A stretch of 64,000 nt of DNA from Paenibacillus dauci (GCF_000971985.1 NZ_LAQQ01000001.1:1302001-1366000), one strand, 5' to 3'. Shown: positions 41,855 to 51,217, numbered from the stretch's first letter. Translations and numbers: made by a program. The notes: generated from the sequence alone by a model not told the origin.

Positions 41855-42415
41855 TTACAATGCAAACCTGCTTACAATCATCTCTGCTGCGGATTCTGCG
41901 TCAAGATCGGTGTTGTTGATTCTCAGGTAATTTGTCTTCTGTATCTCATCAGGCAATGAATTCAATCGATATTGCTCATGGGTCTCGATTAGATCCTTTT
42001 CCGACCACTGGATATCGCGCTTAGTAGGTTTATGCTGAAGCCGGTTTTCCGTCTTATTACGCTGGATTCTCTGCTCCATGTCTGCTTCGAGCTCGACGTA
42101 ATAGCCCGTCCCGCCTCTACTTTCAAATAATGCAGCTACCTGTTCTATGTAATCCCAATCACTCTGCAGATCGAATGCCCATACATAAGTGAAAATCAGA
42201 CCTTTCAGATCGCTCCGAGAAACTTCTTCGAAAATCTCGCGCCGGATCAGGTTCACGAGCCGTTTGCCAGCAGGAGTTCCGTAATCGAAAAAATGGGATA
42301 CCAGATCAATAGACATATGATTATGGAACAGCTTCATATTCGTCTTGGCAGCCAGATGCTGTCCTATGGTCATTTTGCCTACTGCCTGTGGGCCGAACAG
42401 GATGACAAGTTTCAT
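41855..42415 (-). CDS. P-loop kinase-like protein (AAA_18-type)
   Basis: A 186-residue protein starting MKLVILFGPQAVGKMTIGQH; Walker A is GPQAVGKMT with Thr as last residue. Later parts (NHMSIDLV, YYVELEADMEQRIQRNKTEN as lid, RINNTDLDAESAAEMI) fit small shikimate-kinase-like P-loop phosphotransferases. A second, deleted copy of this gene lies at 44454. Substrate unknown. Confidence 0.75.
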   Translation of the reverse strand: MKLVILFGPQAVGKMTIGQHLAAKTNMKLFHNHMSIDLVSHFFDYGTPAGKRLVNLIRREIFEEVSRSDLKGLIFTYVWAFDLQSDWDYIEQVAALFESRGGTGYYVELEADMEQRIQRNKTENRLQHKPTKRDIQWSEKDLIETHEQYRLNSLPDEIQKTNYLRINNTDLDAESAAEMIVSRFAL

Positions 42416-42453
42416 GAGAACATTCCTTCTTTCTGAGTAAGCGAGTAATTATT

Positions 42454-42786
42454 TCAGTATTCTTCGTTCTCTTCCCCCTGGACTTTTGCTTGCAGTCTGG
42501 ATGCAATATGCTTCATTTTCTCAATCACATCATCTTCGGGACCTTTCACGACGATATTACCTTCCTGATAATCGAACAGCACTTCTTCTTCTTCGCTTAC
42601 CCACATTGCCATTCCTTCACTGGCGTAGCTCATCATGCTGCCATTCGGCAAGCTAACAGCAATCTCTTCCATCATCTCAAATTCCGGATCGCTCTCAACA
42701 TAGTCCTTCCATTCCTGTAGACTGATAGGAGTACCCTCATTCTCATACCAATTGGCTGCTCTTGTAATATATACATTGTATCCCAT
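42454..42786 (-). CDS. Hypothetical protein, paralogue of neighbour
   Basis: A 110-residue acidic protein. Its first residues MGYNVYITRAANWYENEGTP match the start of the next gene (MSYNVHVTKALNWWHSEQHP) and the end (ASRLQAKVQGEENEEY) matches the middle of the neighbour (AEQIGARVQGDEGEVYEGD). It is thus a paralogue in tandem. Unknown function; proteins of this type are common in Paenibacillus. Confidence 0.65.
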   Translation of the reverse strand: MGYNVYITRAANWYENEGTPISLQEWKDYVESDPEFEMMEEIAVSLPNGSMMSYASEGMAMWVSEEEEVLFDYQEGNIVVKGPEDDVIEKMKHIASRLQAKVQGEENEEY

Positions 42787-42812
42787 TATTTTATTTCTCC
42801 TTATCGATCATT

Positions 42813-43313
42813 TTATTTGTTTGGCATATTAAGCTTGGCATAGTATGCCAAGATCTGTTTGGTTGCACCTATTGATGGGAAGAACACAATCAGTTCTTTA
42901 TCCGTTTGTTCATTAATAATCTCCATCACTGTTCCTGGTCCATACTTGGGATGCAGCAGCTCCGAGCCTATAATGAGTGATTCGATGTATTCATTGGTTG
43001 CTGGCAGCTCTGGACTGACATACATGGATTTGCTCCGTTCAAGCTCGGCTAGCATTTGGGGGTCAATAGGATAATCTCCTTCATATACTTCACCTTCATC
43101 TCCCTGAACACGGGCTCCGATCTGCTCGGCAATAGCAATTAATATTCCCATCACTTCATTATTGGCTCCTTCCAGAGTAAGACGTCCTTTTTTATAGGTG
43201 ATAGGCAATAGATCGATCCAGGACTTCACCTGTTCAAGGTCAGCTTCCGTAATGGGATGTTGCTCACTATGCCACCAATTCAAGGCTTTTGTAACATGGA
43301 CATTATAGGACAT
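42813..43313 (-). CDS. Hypothetical protein, tandem paralogue plus C-terminal domain
   Basis: A 166-residue protein. Residues 1-95 match the gene at 42454; the remaining 70 residues (GSELLHPKYGPGTVMEIINE then LIVFFPSIGATKQILAYYAK) are an extra SH3-like domain of the kind found in CarD or UvrD-tail proteins. The genes are 26 bases apart and probably co-transcribed. Confidence 0.65.
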   Translation of the reverse strand: MSYNVHVTKALNWWHSEQHPITEADLEQVKSWIDLLPITYKKGRLTLEGANNEVMGILIAIAEQIGARVQGDEGEVYEGDYPIDPQMLAELERSKSMYVSPELPATNEYIESLIIGSELLHPKYGPGTVMEIINEQTDKELIVFFPSIGATKQILAYYAKLNMPNK

Positions 43314-43367
43314 TATTTAGCTCCTTTTATAATTAAATGGGCTTGCACTTTGTATTCTTGAATGATT

Positions 43368-44027
43368 TTAGAGAAGTTCTTCATATTCTTTGGATTCGAG
43401 AACTCGATCATATCTAACAAAAAACATTTCAGGAATGCTGATAATCGATTTGAACTCTTCTGCCAGATTCATATTCTTTTCTATACCATTTTCAATATAA
43501 TCGATATTCAGAATACGGTTCAGCTGGTTTATTTGCTCGTCGTTGCATCCAAACAATCGAAATGCTTCTGTATTGCACTCATCAAATACCCGTTTAAATT
43601 CTTTTTCAAAAATATTGCTTTCTTTTAATTCTGTATACAAATCTTCCAGCTTTCCACTGAATAATAAATCACTCGAACTGGATTCCGGATATCGCTTTTT
43701 GGCTATCTTATATACCAGTTCATCCTCATATTCAAAAGAAAAGTGCAGCCTCGCTATTTCCTTGCCCTGATCAAACACCTGGTACCCCCACCAGTGATCT
43801 TCAGCGTTATAAAAATAAAGTACAGGTACTCTATTCGAGACACGATATATATATGCCGGAGCCTTGTGATTATGATCGGCTATATGACCGTCATCCTTGG
43901 TTAGCCAGGTGATCCACTTATCATTCAAACGATAAATAGCCGTTCCTGATGGCAGTTGATCTTTAACCATTTCTTTGTGTGCAGCGAGTATTATATTCCC
44001 AGCAGTAAATTCACTCATTTCCAGCAC
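43368..44027 (-). CDS. Hypothetical protein
   Basis: A 219-residue protein, no family recognised. KEMVKDQLPSGTAIYRLNDK and PVLYFYNAEDHWWGYQVFDQ suggest a beta-rich N-terminal domain. The C-terminus is helical (EEFKSIISIPEMFFVRYDRV). No export signal. Confidence 0.6.
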   Translation of the reverse strand: MLEMSEFTAGNIILAAHKEMVKDQLPSGTAIYRLNDKWITWLTKDDGHIADHNHKAPAYIYRVSNRVPVLYFYNAEDHWWGYQVFDQGKEIARLHFSFEYEDELVYKIAKKRYPESSSSDLLFSGKLEDLYTELKESNIFEKEFKRVFDECNTEAFRLFGCNDEQINQLNRILNIDYIENGIEKNMNLAEEFKSIISIPEMFFVRYDRVLESKEYEELL

Positions 44028-44030
44028 CTC

Positions 44031-44393
44031 TTATCTTTTGGATTTGAAAAATGGGTTAGCCGATCTGTTGAATAAAGTCAGGAAAATAACAACCAGATAT
44101 ACCACTCTCGGGATGATGGAATCCGCATACAGCAGCAAAGAAAGAATGCACCAGATTACAATAATCATCCTGCCCGCATGCATTCCTCTAAAAGCCAGAA
44201 TTCCTCCTATGAATAGCAGTGCACCGCCCGCATAGGCCAGCATTACAGCTACCAGTTCAGGGGTATCTGCGAAAATAATTCCTTTGATCGGTACATCGCG
44301 GCTGATCATCATAGAGGTCAGGATTAGATTGAGGAAACCGATAGCCATAATTAGTACAGACATAATAGCGACCGATACAGGTCGTTTGATCAT
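44031..44393 (-). CDS. Small integral membrane protein
   Basis: A 120-residue protein with about four hydrophobic segments: VAIMSVLIMAIGFLNLILTS, ELVAVMLAYAGGALLFIGGI, IVIWCILSLLLYADS and VVYLVVIFLTLF. A basic C-terminus (NPFFKSKR) suggests a cytosolic tail. Function unknown. It ends three bases before the gene at 43368 begins, so the two are probably co-transcribed. Confidence 0.65.
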   Translation of the reverse strand: MIKRPVSVAIMSVLIMAIGFLNLILTSMMISRDVPIKGIIFADTPELVAVMLAYAGGALLFIGGILAFRGMHAGRMIIVIWCILSLLLYADSIIPRVVYLVVIFLTLFNRSANPFFKSKR

Positions 44394-44453
44394 ATGTATT
44401 CACTCCTGTGTATTAGTTAATATAGGGATGCGCTTCTCTACAGAAGCAGCCAT

Positions 44454-44727
44454 CTACCATTCAATATGTTGTATAATCATCTCGGCTGCGGTTTCGGCGT
44501 CGATATATGTATTGTTGATCCGCAGGTAATGAGGCGTACTCAGCTCTCCAGGCTGTGAATTCAGCCAATACTGCTCATGAGAGCTCACCAGATCCTGTTC
44601 CAACCATACCAGATCGATCGACATATGATTATGAAACAGCTTCATATCCGTCTTGGCAGCCAGATGCTGTCCAACAGTCATTTTGCCAACTGCTTGTGGT
44701 TCGGCCAGACAGGATCATTAATTTCAT
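44454..44727 (-). pseudogene. Deleted duplicate of the P-loop kinase at 41855
   Basis: The 3' portion (frame from 44681) reads GQHLAAKTDMKLFHNHMSID then LVWLEQDLVSSHEQYWLNSQ and RINNTYIDAETAAEMI. These match the two ends of the kinase at 41855 while about 100 central residues are missing. The 5' end (ATG at 44727, MKLMILSG) is out of frame with the rest, where GGCCGAACCACAAGCAG replaces the expected GGCCCACAAGCAG. So there is one internal deletion and one frameshift: a pseudogene from an old duplication. Confidence 0.8.
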
Positions 44728-44885
44728 TCCATCCTCCTCCTTGTTGTATTTGTCCTTCCATAATACCGTGCTACATTCATAATGAATCTTCCTGTATTTC
44801 TATGCATAATTGAAGTTATTCTGCTCTGGGATCGGCTGTGCTGACCTGCTGTCTGGCTTGAAGTGATTATACCTTATATTTTTCA

Positions 44886-44913
44886 TTGCAAACGAAAAAT
44901 TTCATGGTAAACT
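44886..44913 (+). promoter_or_regulatory. Probable sigma-A promoter of sstT
   Basis: TTGCAA (44886-44891), a 16-base spacer, then TAAACT (44908-44913). Both hexamers match the sigma-A consensus at four or five of six positions. It lies 75 bases before the sstT start and just before the leader hairpin. Confidence 0.5.
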
Positions 44914-44924
44914 AATATCTAATT

Positions 44925-44958
44925 ACCAACCTGCTTCACCACTGTGAAGCGGGTTGGT
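44925..44958 (+). promoter_or_regulatory. Long perfect stem-loop in the sstT leader
   Basis: CCAACCTGCTTCAC, a four-base loop CACT, then GTGAAGCGGGTTGG: 14 paired positions with one G-U pair. No T-tract follows, so it is not a plain terminator. It may be a leader structure or an operator for a regulator of sstT. It begins 12 bases after the candidate -10 box. Confidence 0.6.
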
Positions 44959-44987
44959 GTATGATTAACGATAACCGGAGGGGAATT

Positions 44988-46205
44988 ATGGCGACATTGC
45001 TGCACAAATGGAATAAAGTAAGTCTGGTCCAACGAATACTTATCGGAATTGTAGTCGGGATTATCCTGGCTTTGGCTTTTCCCCATGCTGCAGGAATTGG
45101 TATCTTTGGTTCCTTATTTGTATCTGCACTGAAGGCAGTAGCGCCTATTCTGGTATTCCTTCTCGTCATGTCTGCCCTCTCGCAGCACAAAAAGGGGCGG
45201 CCTACCAATATGAAATCCATTATTGTGCTATATGCATTAAGTACTTTTCTGGCTGGTCTGATCGCGGTAATCGCAAGCTTTCTCTTCCCTGTAAAATTAT
45301 CCTTGATCCAAAGTGCTGAAGGTCTTACGCCGCCTGGAGGCATTGTAGAAGTGCTCAAAGGTCTACTGCTCAATGTAGTCGACAATCCGGTAAATGCACT
45401 GATGAATGCCAACTATATCGGTATTCTCGCCTGGGCAATCATGCTTGGTCTTGCTCTCAAAAATGCCAAAGATACTACCAAAAATCTGCTCTCCAATTTC
45501 TCGGATGCTGTGTCCCTGATCGTCAAATGGGTCATTAATCTGGCACCACTGGGGATTATGGGGCTCGTATATGAATCCATTACAGCGAATGGTCTGGCTT
45601 CATTGCTTGATTATGGCAAACTGCTGCTCGTACTTATTGGCTGCATGCTGTTTATGGCGCTGGTAGTGAACCCGCTGATTGTATACATGACCATTCGCCG
45701 TAATCCCTATCCACTCGTATTCAGCTGCCTGAGAGAAAGTGGACTCACCGCCTTTTTCACACGCAGTTCAGCAGCTAATATTCCGGTCAATATGAAGCTG
45801 TGTGAGAAGCTGGGACTTGACCGTGACAGTTATTCCGTCTCCATTCCGCTGGGAGCCACGATTAATATGGCTGGTGCTGCGGTGACCATTTCCGTGTTAA
45901 CCCTGGCAGCTGTCCATACACTGGGTATTCAAGTAGATATCGGTACAGCTTTTATACTTAGTCTGTTATCTGCTGTTGCCGCTGCGGGAGCGTCCGGCGT
46001 AGCTGGCGGTTCCCTGCTGCTGATTCCGCTGGCATGCAGCCTGTTCGGGATTCCGAATGAAATTGCCATTCAAGTCGTAGGCGCAGGATTTATCATTGGT
46101 GTACTGCAGGATTCCTGTGAGACGGCACTGAATTCTTCTTCGGATGTACTGTTCACAGCAACAGCAGAGTATGCCAAGAACCGCAAAGAATTGGGAAATG
46201 CCTGA
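44988..46205 (+). CDS. sstT: Serine/threonine transporter SstT
   Basis: A 405-residue sodium:dicarboxylate symporter-family protein with 8 or more transmembrane segments and re-entrant hairpins. Family hallmarks: [20 protein letters not shown] (the serine-rich hairpin 1), [12 protein letters not shown] (transmembrane segment 7, N-M-D/A-G) and [20 protein letters not shown] (hairpin 2). These fit SstT, which imports serine and threonine with Na+. The start at 44988 follows GGAGGGGAATT. A promoter and a long leader hairpin precede it, and a terminator follows the stop. Confidence 0.92.
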   Translation: MATLLHKWNKVSLVQRILIGIVVGIILALAFPHAAGIGIFGSLFVSALKAVAPILVFLLVMSALSQHKKGRPTNMKSIIVLYALSTFLAGLIAVIASFLFPVKLSLIQSAEGLTPPGGIVEVLKGLLLNVVDNPVNALMNANYIGILAWAIMLGLALKNAKDTTKNLLSNFSDAVSLIVKWVINLAPLGIMGLVYESITANGLASLLDYGKLLLVLIGCMLFMALVVNPLIVYMTIRRNPYPLVFSCLRESGLTAFFTRSSAANIPVNMKLCEKLGLDRDSYSVSIPLGATINMAGAAVTISVLTLAAVHTLGIQVDIGTAFILSLLSAVAAAGASGVAGGSLLLIPLACSLFGIPNEIAIQVVGAGFIIGVLQDSCETALNSSSDVLFTATAEYAKNRKELGNA

Positions 46206-46265
46206 TATTTATGTGATTAGTAGTCGATTATGAAGATCTATTTGTAATCTTATATTATTGTAGCT

Positions 46266-46305
46266 AGAAGCAGACTGCGAACAGATTCCGCAGTCTGCTT
46301 CTTTT
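46266..46305 (+). terminator. Intrinsic terminator after sstT
   Basis: AGAAGCAGACTGCG, a nine-base loop, CGCAGTCTGCTTCT and TTT. Strong 14-pair stem, located 60 bases after the sstT stop. Confidence 0.9.
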
Positions 46306-46778
46306 ATGTATACAACCGTTCCAGACAGCCTTGTTGGTCTATGTCTTCTTTATTCACGCACGGTTTCGTTGAACATGTTCTCAGGAACTTTTTCTATACT
46401 TTACTCTCCTCTTCCATAATCCATTTAAAACTTGATTATTATTCATCTTGTCCATCCTTTCTGGGTGTTTAAAGCAGCTGCTCTATGACATTATAAACGA
46501 ATTAACAGCACAATTAATAAATAATAAGATGTAGGCGATATTCTCTTCATAACAGCAAAAGCGAGCATACGGAAGGACTCTTTCGAACGAATCTTCTGAT
46601 TCCGTCTCTTCTATCCTCAAGCTGCAATATGGTTACTCAGCTCTTCAGATGCCGATTGGGCACCCGGCAGCTTTGCCGTATAATGGTAAATGTTACGTCG
46701 GATGTGACTTCCATATCGGGATCATACTACATACTATGATTGCCATCTGACAGCATAAACCGGAGAGGATGAATATAC
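46306..46778. other. Intergenic region with possible gene fragments
   Basis: About 470 bases without an intact gene. The minus strand holds a 24-codon frame (MDKMNNNQVLNGLWKRRVKY) near 46393-46467 with AAAGGATGG upstream, slightly reminiscent of the start of CsbD-like stress proteins. It also holds the end of an unidentified gene (NIYHYTAKLPGAQSASEELS) near 46620-46720. These may be remnants. Confidence 0.35.
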
Positions 46779-47033
46779 TTGAATTATACCGAAGCACTGG
46801 AACGCAAAAGTGAAATGTTGAAGAAGAATGTGGAGAACTGGATTTTGAAAGAGAACCGCAGTGGCCTATCCCAGCAGGAAGCTTTTATTTACCGGAATAT
46901 GATCAAGGAACTTCATCAGAACAAACACGAGCTGCATACCGTACGCGAAGAAGAATGGCATAGCGAAACCTCGGAATCGTCACATTCCGAACCCGCTACC
47001 CTATCGGCTGCCAAACCATATAGCATGTCCTAA
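46779..47033 (+). CDS. Small hypothetical protein
   Basis: An 84-residue protein read from TTG (MNYTEALERKSEMLKKNVEN) with GGAGAGG about 11 bases upstream. Two charged amphipathic helices are followed by a Ser/Glu-rich, low-complexity tail (SETSESSHSEPATLS). No membrane segment. Own terminator at 47049. Unrecognised. Confidence 0.65.
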   Translation: MNYTEALERKSEMLKKNVENWILKENRSGLSQQEAFIYRNMIKELHQNKHELHTVREEEWHSETSESSHSEPATLSAAKPYSMS

Positions 47034-47048
47034 GGATAAATTGACTCC

Positions 47049-47090
47049 AACCGTCACAACTTTGTTGATTCAAAGTTGTGACGGTTTTTT
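47049..47090 (+). terminator. Intrinsic terminator
   Basis: AACCGTCACAACTTTG, a six-base loop, CAAAGTTGTGACGGTT then a T-tract. A 16-pair stem, 15 bases after the stop of the small gene at 46779. Confidence 0.92.
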
Positions 47091-47341
47091 GACGTATGGG
47101 ATAAAGGCTATGAGTTAGGGAATGAGCGGTTATGTGGTGCCAATTTATCTACTTGCTGCTTGTTCATATTTATGAAATGATCGCAGATATCCGATATAGA
47201 GTGATAGTAAAAGTAATTGTAGTCTTTCCTATCGTTTGATATGATTAGCTCTGCTCTAAATCAGATTTGATCTATTACATAACGTCTATGTATCTGTAGT
47301 ACTGCTACCCTATTTATTTTATAACAATAAGGATGTGTATC

Positions 47342-48181
47342 ATGACACTGTTCAAAAATCTAATTTTACCGGCTGCTCTAATTGTTGTTCTTGCTGGCTG
47401 TGGAAATATGCAGGATGCGCCCACAGAGCAGGCGGAGACTTCTTCTTCCTCGTCCACATGGAATACCGACACCACCGGAAATACAGCAAACGGCGCAACA
47501 GATGATTATGCCGAGAATGAAGATGATCTGCACAACACCGAGAATGCTGGCAGCAATAATTTTAATGATAATAGCAGTACTCCTCCCGTCCAGGAGAGCT
47601 CTCAGGATTCGAATAGTATCTCTACTAGCGTGAAGACAACAACCTCTGTAGAGACCAGTGTTTCTGCAGGTAGTAGTACTTCGGTAGAGACCAGCACATC
47701 TGTTGAGATGAATCATTCTCCCAGCCCATCGCAGCCAACTACCTCTGCATCCGGATTATCTACGCAAGCAAGTGATAACCTTTTGCAATATTTAGAAGAA
47801 TGTACTCAAATGCTGCATTATATCGGTCAGGAAATGAAACAAGCAGCTGACTTCTCCACGATGCAGGAACCAACAATTGAGAAAGTAGTGGCACAAATAG
47901 CCTCTCACCGCAAAAATATAGATAGTCGCCTACAAAGACTTGAATCCCTGACAATCCCTCAAATTGACAATCCGAGTGTACGTGAAAAAGTAGTTTCTAT
48001 TCGGAATCACACGCTGGATATGGGAAATACAGCGAGCGATATGATGCAGTTAATGAGCAAATATATGCAAACCGACGATGAGGGTTATTATGAAAAGTAT
48101 CAGAAAATGAGTGACCAAGTAAATGCCAGTTATCTAGCAATTATTGAACAGGCAACACAATTGGCAATCGAGGTAGAATAA
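47342..48181 (+). CDS. Secreted lipoprotein with Ser/Thr-rich linker
   Basis: A 279-residue lipoprotein with lipobox LAGC (Cys near residue 21). The next 110 residues are low-complexity Ser/Thr/Asn (SVETSVSAGSSTSVETSTSV), likely a flexible wall-spanning linker. The C-terminal about 140 residues are helical (VVAQIASHRKNIDSRLQRLE, YQKMSDQVNASYLAIIEQA) and resemble a four-helix bundle. The start at 47342 has AAGGATG upstream. Function unknown. Confidence 0.75.
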   Translation: MTLFKNLILPAALIVVLAGCGNMQDAPTEQAETSSSSSTWNTDTTGNTANGATDDYAENEDDLHNTENAGSNNFNDNSSTPPVQESSQDSNSISTSVKTTTSVETSVSAGSSTSVETSTSVEMNHSPSPSQPTTSASGLSTQASDNLLQYLEECTQMLHYIGQEMKQAADFSTMQEPTIEKVVAQIASHRKNIDSRLQRLESLTIPQIDNPSVREKVVSIRNHTLDMGNTASDMMQLMSKYMQTDDEGYYEKYQKMSDQVNASYLAIIEQATQLAIEVE

Positions 48182-48190
48182 AATGAATAT

Positions 48191-48224
48191 AAAAGCCTAC
48201 AGACCTGATTCTGCAGGCTTTTTC
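48191..48224 (+). terminator. Intrinsic terminator
   Basis: AAAGCCTACAGA, a short loop, CTGCAGGCTTTTTC. Located just after the lipoprotein stop. Confidence 0.85.
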
Positions 48225-48514
48225 TATACTTCTAAATTAGATCACATATCTTCCACTGTACACAATGTATTGTTAGCCCGTTTATGCTGCGCTCTCTACT
48301 GCCTTTCCCTGTTTTCTTATAGGCAGGTATCATTTCAGTAATAGGATTGTCACTTTTTCCATATTAAATACTCTACCTTTTTGTTCTAAAATAAACAGGG
48401 TCTGCTAATCGGCAGACAGATGTCGTTCATGGATAAGCTGGATTAGCTTATCCTGCTTACAGCAACATCTCTGCTTACCTATTCGGCAATTCAATACATA
48501 AAGGTGGAATCAAT
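48225..48514. other. Intergenic region upstream of the beta-propeller gene
   Basis: About 290 bases. Contains AAAGGTGG as RBS at its end. A GCTAATCGGCAGACAG... stretch and a short inverted repeat (GATAAGCTGGATTAGCTTATC at 48430-48450) lie upstream. No gene was recognised. Confidence 0.4.
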
Positions 48515-49909
48515 ATGCTTCAAACATTCTTTACTCGTACGACTTCCTGTCTGGTGACAGCCGGCCTGCTCGGCAGCATGTGGCTTACTCCCTCTAATGC
48601 TGTCCATGCTTCTGCTCTTCCTGCATCTTCTGTATCTGCTACTGATAAAGATAGCATTGCTGAATCCTCTATTACAGGAACGAATGCAGCATCATTACCA
48701 GCAAGCTCCTCTCCAAAATCGCTTACAGCTATGAATGCACTGCACAAATCATGGACATCGTCCAATCTGAGAACGCCCTCTGTACTGATACGACATGCGT
48801 CCAATTCCTTTGTCAGCACTATTCATGCGGTTCCTGCCAAGAAGCTGGTCTATGCCTATGTTACGCAGCTGGTCGATAACACTCCTAAGGCCAGAATATC
48901 GTATGATTGGAGATTGGACAGTCTGAAGGCATTGGACGAGAATACCGGCAAAGTGAAATGGACGTATAATTTCCACAAATCCGGTGGCCCTTTTACTATC
49001 TATGGCGAGACTGCTTTTGCAGCTAATGGTACTACATATGCCTTTCAGAATTTTACGGACGGCACCTACAAATTATATTCTATCAACAGTTCCGGTAAAT
49101 TAAACTGGACTCGCTCGCTTCCACATCAGAATGGGCTGGATATCGTGCAGCTATCTGTGATGAAAGACAACTCTATTCTGGCTGCTGTACAGTACAGCTA
49201 TGATAATAAAGGGATATATCATACAGAATTGCTACATTTCCAGGCCAGCGGCAAACTGATCCATCGCAGTCAAATCGCCGGTCGGTTAATCCGTATCCAA
49301 AATGAGCATATCCTCATGGATCTCTCGCCCATGGTTAGACGCGGTGGCATCTGGGATACAGCCTATGGTTCCAAGCTGGCAGTATACAACCAGAACGGTC
49401 AGCAGCAGTACACCTGCCAAATGCCCAAAGCTACTATTTTATATGACGATATGGACGAACAGCAAACTATACTGTCTGACGGTTCCATAATTATTCGCGA
49501 AGCTGGCTCTACACAAGATAAATGGTACGGATTCTCGCTGAAGGGTAAGCTTCTATGGAAACGTCTTATTCCAATTGATGCGCAGATTGCAGCATCGAGT
49601 GCAGGTTATGCTGTATACCAACCTGCTTCCCATACGATCAGCCTGTATATCATGAACAGTCAGATAGCACAGCAAAGTGTGGTTGGCCCGCCGGAGGAAG
49701 GAATCTCCTTGATCCAAACGATCGATGGTAATCTGCTGCTCACTTTACAAAAAAGCGCCTACGTTTTGAATCCGCAGAATTTGCAAACTATTTTCGCCTC
49801 TTCCAGCGGTAATATTTTGCTGAATGCCGACATCAGAGCTTATGGTGACGGTGCAATCTATACAGCTGATGCTCGGGGAGGAGTCGTGAAATGGAGTATG
49901 CATCCATAA
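48515..49909 (+). CDS. Secreted PQQ-like beta-propeller protein
   Basis: A 464-residue exported protein. Signal peptide up to about residue 33 (LVTAGLLGSMWLTPSNAVHA, AXA site), a Ser-rich segment, then WD/PQQ-like blades: LKALDENTGKVKWTYNFHKS, YKLYSINSSGKLNWTRSLPH and WYGFSLKGKLLWKRLIPI (each ending in a W-x-R/Y strand). Propellers of this type bind proteins or cell wall; no catalytic site is visible. The AAAGGTGG RBS lies 11 bases before the ATG. Confidence 0.75.
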   Translation: MLQTFFTRTTSCLVTAGLLGSMWLTPSNAVHASALPASSVSATDKDSIAESSITGTNAASLPASSSPKSLTAMNALHKSWTSSNLRTPSVLIRHASNSFVSTIHAVPAKKLVYAYVTQLVDNTPKARISYDWRLDSLKALDENTGKVKWTYNFHKSGGPFTIYGETAFAANGTTYAFQNFTDGTYKLYSINSSGKLNWTRSLPHQNGLDIVQLSVMKDNSILAAVQYSYDNKGIYHTELLHFQASGKLIHRSQIAGRLIRIQNEHILMDLSPMVRRGGIWDTAYGSKLAVYNQNGQQQYTCQMPKATILYDDMDEQQTILSDGSIIIREAGSTQDKWYGFSLKGKLLWKRLIPIDAQIAASSAGYAVYQPASHTISLYIMNSQIAQQSVVGPPEEGISLIQTIDGNLLLTLQKSAYVLNPQNLQTIFASSSGNILLNADIRAYGDGAIYTADARGGVVKWSMHP

Positions 49910-49992
49910 GCCGGATGGTACTTTTATTGATTAACATATTTGTGTACTAATTAAAATATGTTTGGTGCATTCCTGCATTTATCTGAAATACG

Positions 49993-50027
49993 AAAAAGCC
50001 TGCAGATTAAAGTCTGCAGGCTTTTCT
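49993..50027 (+). terminator. Intrinsic terminator
   Basis: AAAAAGCCTGCAGA, a short loop, TCTGCAGGCTTTTC. It is shared in direction with the propeller gene and could also serve the siderophore receptor gene on the other strand, 190 bases to the right. Confidence 0.85.
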
Positions 50028-50218
50028 CATATTATCATTAATGCGAGCATCATTATGACGAATGCCGGTATTACGAACATCATTATTGCGAGTTATTGCA
50101 AATGTCGTTATCAATATGATGAGCCGATACTTAATTGGATCATAACCACTTCATAACAATAGCTATCACTTCACCCACATGATTCATTGCCAAAGCTGTA
50201 TCATAATCCGTGTATTTC

Positions 50219-51217
50219 TTATTTCGTCAGTACGCCAACCACCTGATCTACCAATGCTTTGGAAGATACAGGCCCACCGAATGTCCAGGTGGTTCCGGAC
50301 AATGGATACGTACGTTTTTCTTTGACAAAGTTCAGTCCGTTCCAGACGGAATTGCCTTTCATTGCCGCTCCGAATACATCGTCATCCGGCTGGGTGATGT
50401 AGATAAAGTTGCTGTCCTGTACTTTGGACAATGCTTCGATACCTACGGTCGAGAAACCGTAATTTTCGACTTTATCCGATTTCCAGTCGTTGATCATGCC
50501 GATCTTCGCCAGGGTACCTGCTACAACCGAGTTGTCTAGGAACATGCGCAACATTGCTGCATTCTGGGAAGTGAAGGCTTGAGTAATCACATAGTGCATA
50601 TCCGCTTTGTCGGCAGCAGCCAGTTTTTCTTTGGCATCGGCATAGTGCTGATCCAGATCGGCCAGTACTTTTTTCGCCTGATCCTGTTTGCCTACTGCAG
50701 TGGCAATACTGTTGAACACTTCAACCATCTTGTCATAGTCATAACCATTTCCGGTATTCAGATTATACTCGATCGTTGGTGCAATCGTATTAAGCTGATC
50801 ATAAATCTTATTATTGCTGTCAAAGTTGGAAATGATCAGGTCCGGCTTCAGTGCCGCAATCGCTTCCAGATTCGGCTCATTACGCAGACCTACATCGGCT
50901 ACACTGCTATCCAGAGCAGCTTCCGGACTTACATAGATCTTGTACTGCTCATTGTCAGCACTACCTACTGGCTGTACACCCAGAGCTACCAGATCTTCGG
51001 TAAATGTCCATTCCAGTACAACGACACGCTGTGCCGGTTTATCCAGCGTTGTCTCGCCATGACTATGCTTGATCGTTATCGGTCCGGCAGCTTCTGTTGA
51101 TCCGCCAGCGGCTGGTGCAGTTTCTCCTTCAGCCTTTGTATTTCCAGCTGTTCCACAGCCTGCAAGTGCAAGCATCAGAACGAGCATAAGTGCGATTCCG
51201 CTGAACCCCTTTTTCAT
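50219..51217 (-). CDS. Iron-siderophore ABC transporter substrate-binding lipoprotein
   Basis: A 332-residue protein. Signal peptide and lipobox LALAGC (Cys near residue 21), a Gly/Ala/Thr linker, then a type-III binding domain: RVVVLEWTFTEDLVALGVQP, LEAIAALKPDLIISNFDS, and NFIYITQPDDDVFGAAM. It resembles YfiY-like citrate-type siderophore receptors. A Fur box lies 35 bases upstream. No permease gene is adjacent. It differs from the 16146 receptor (about one quarter identical residues by eye). Confidence 0.9.
   Translation of the reverse strand: MKKGFSGIALMLVLMLALAGCGTAGNTKAEGETAPAAGGSTEAAGPITIKHSHGETTLDKPAQRVVVLEWTFTEDLVALGVQPVGSADNEQYKIYVSPEAALDSSVADVGLRNEPNLEAIAALKPDLIISNFDSNNKIYDQLNTIAPTIEYNLNTGNGYDYDKMVEVFNSIATAVGKQDQAKKVLADLDQHYADAKEKLAAADKADMHYVITQAFTSQNAAMLRMFLDNSVVAGTLAKIGMINDWKSDKVENYGFSTVGIEALSKVQDSNFIYITQPDDDVFGAAMKGNSVWNGLNFVKEKRTYPLSGTTWTFGGPVSSKALVDQVVGVLTK

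Noticed and set aside
46393-46467. Small minus-strand peptide resembling the start of CsbD
   Set aside because: Only 24 codons; the conserved CsbD motif is not present. Kept only as a note on the intergenic region.
50041-50110. Short imperfect repeats (GCGAGCATCATTATGACGAATGCC, then ACGAACATCATTATTGCGAG)
   Set aside because: Two short diverged units only; no CRISPR spacing, not related to attC.
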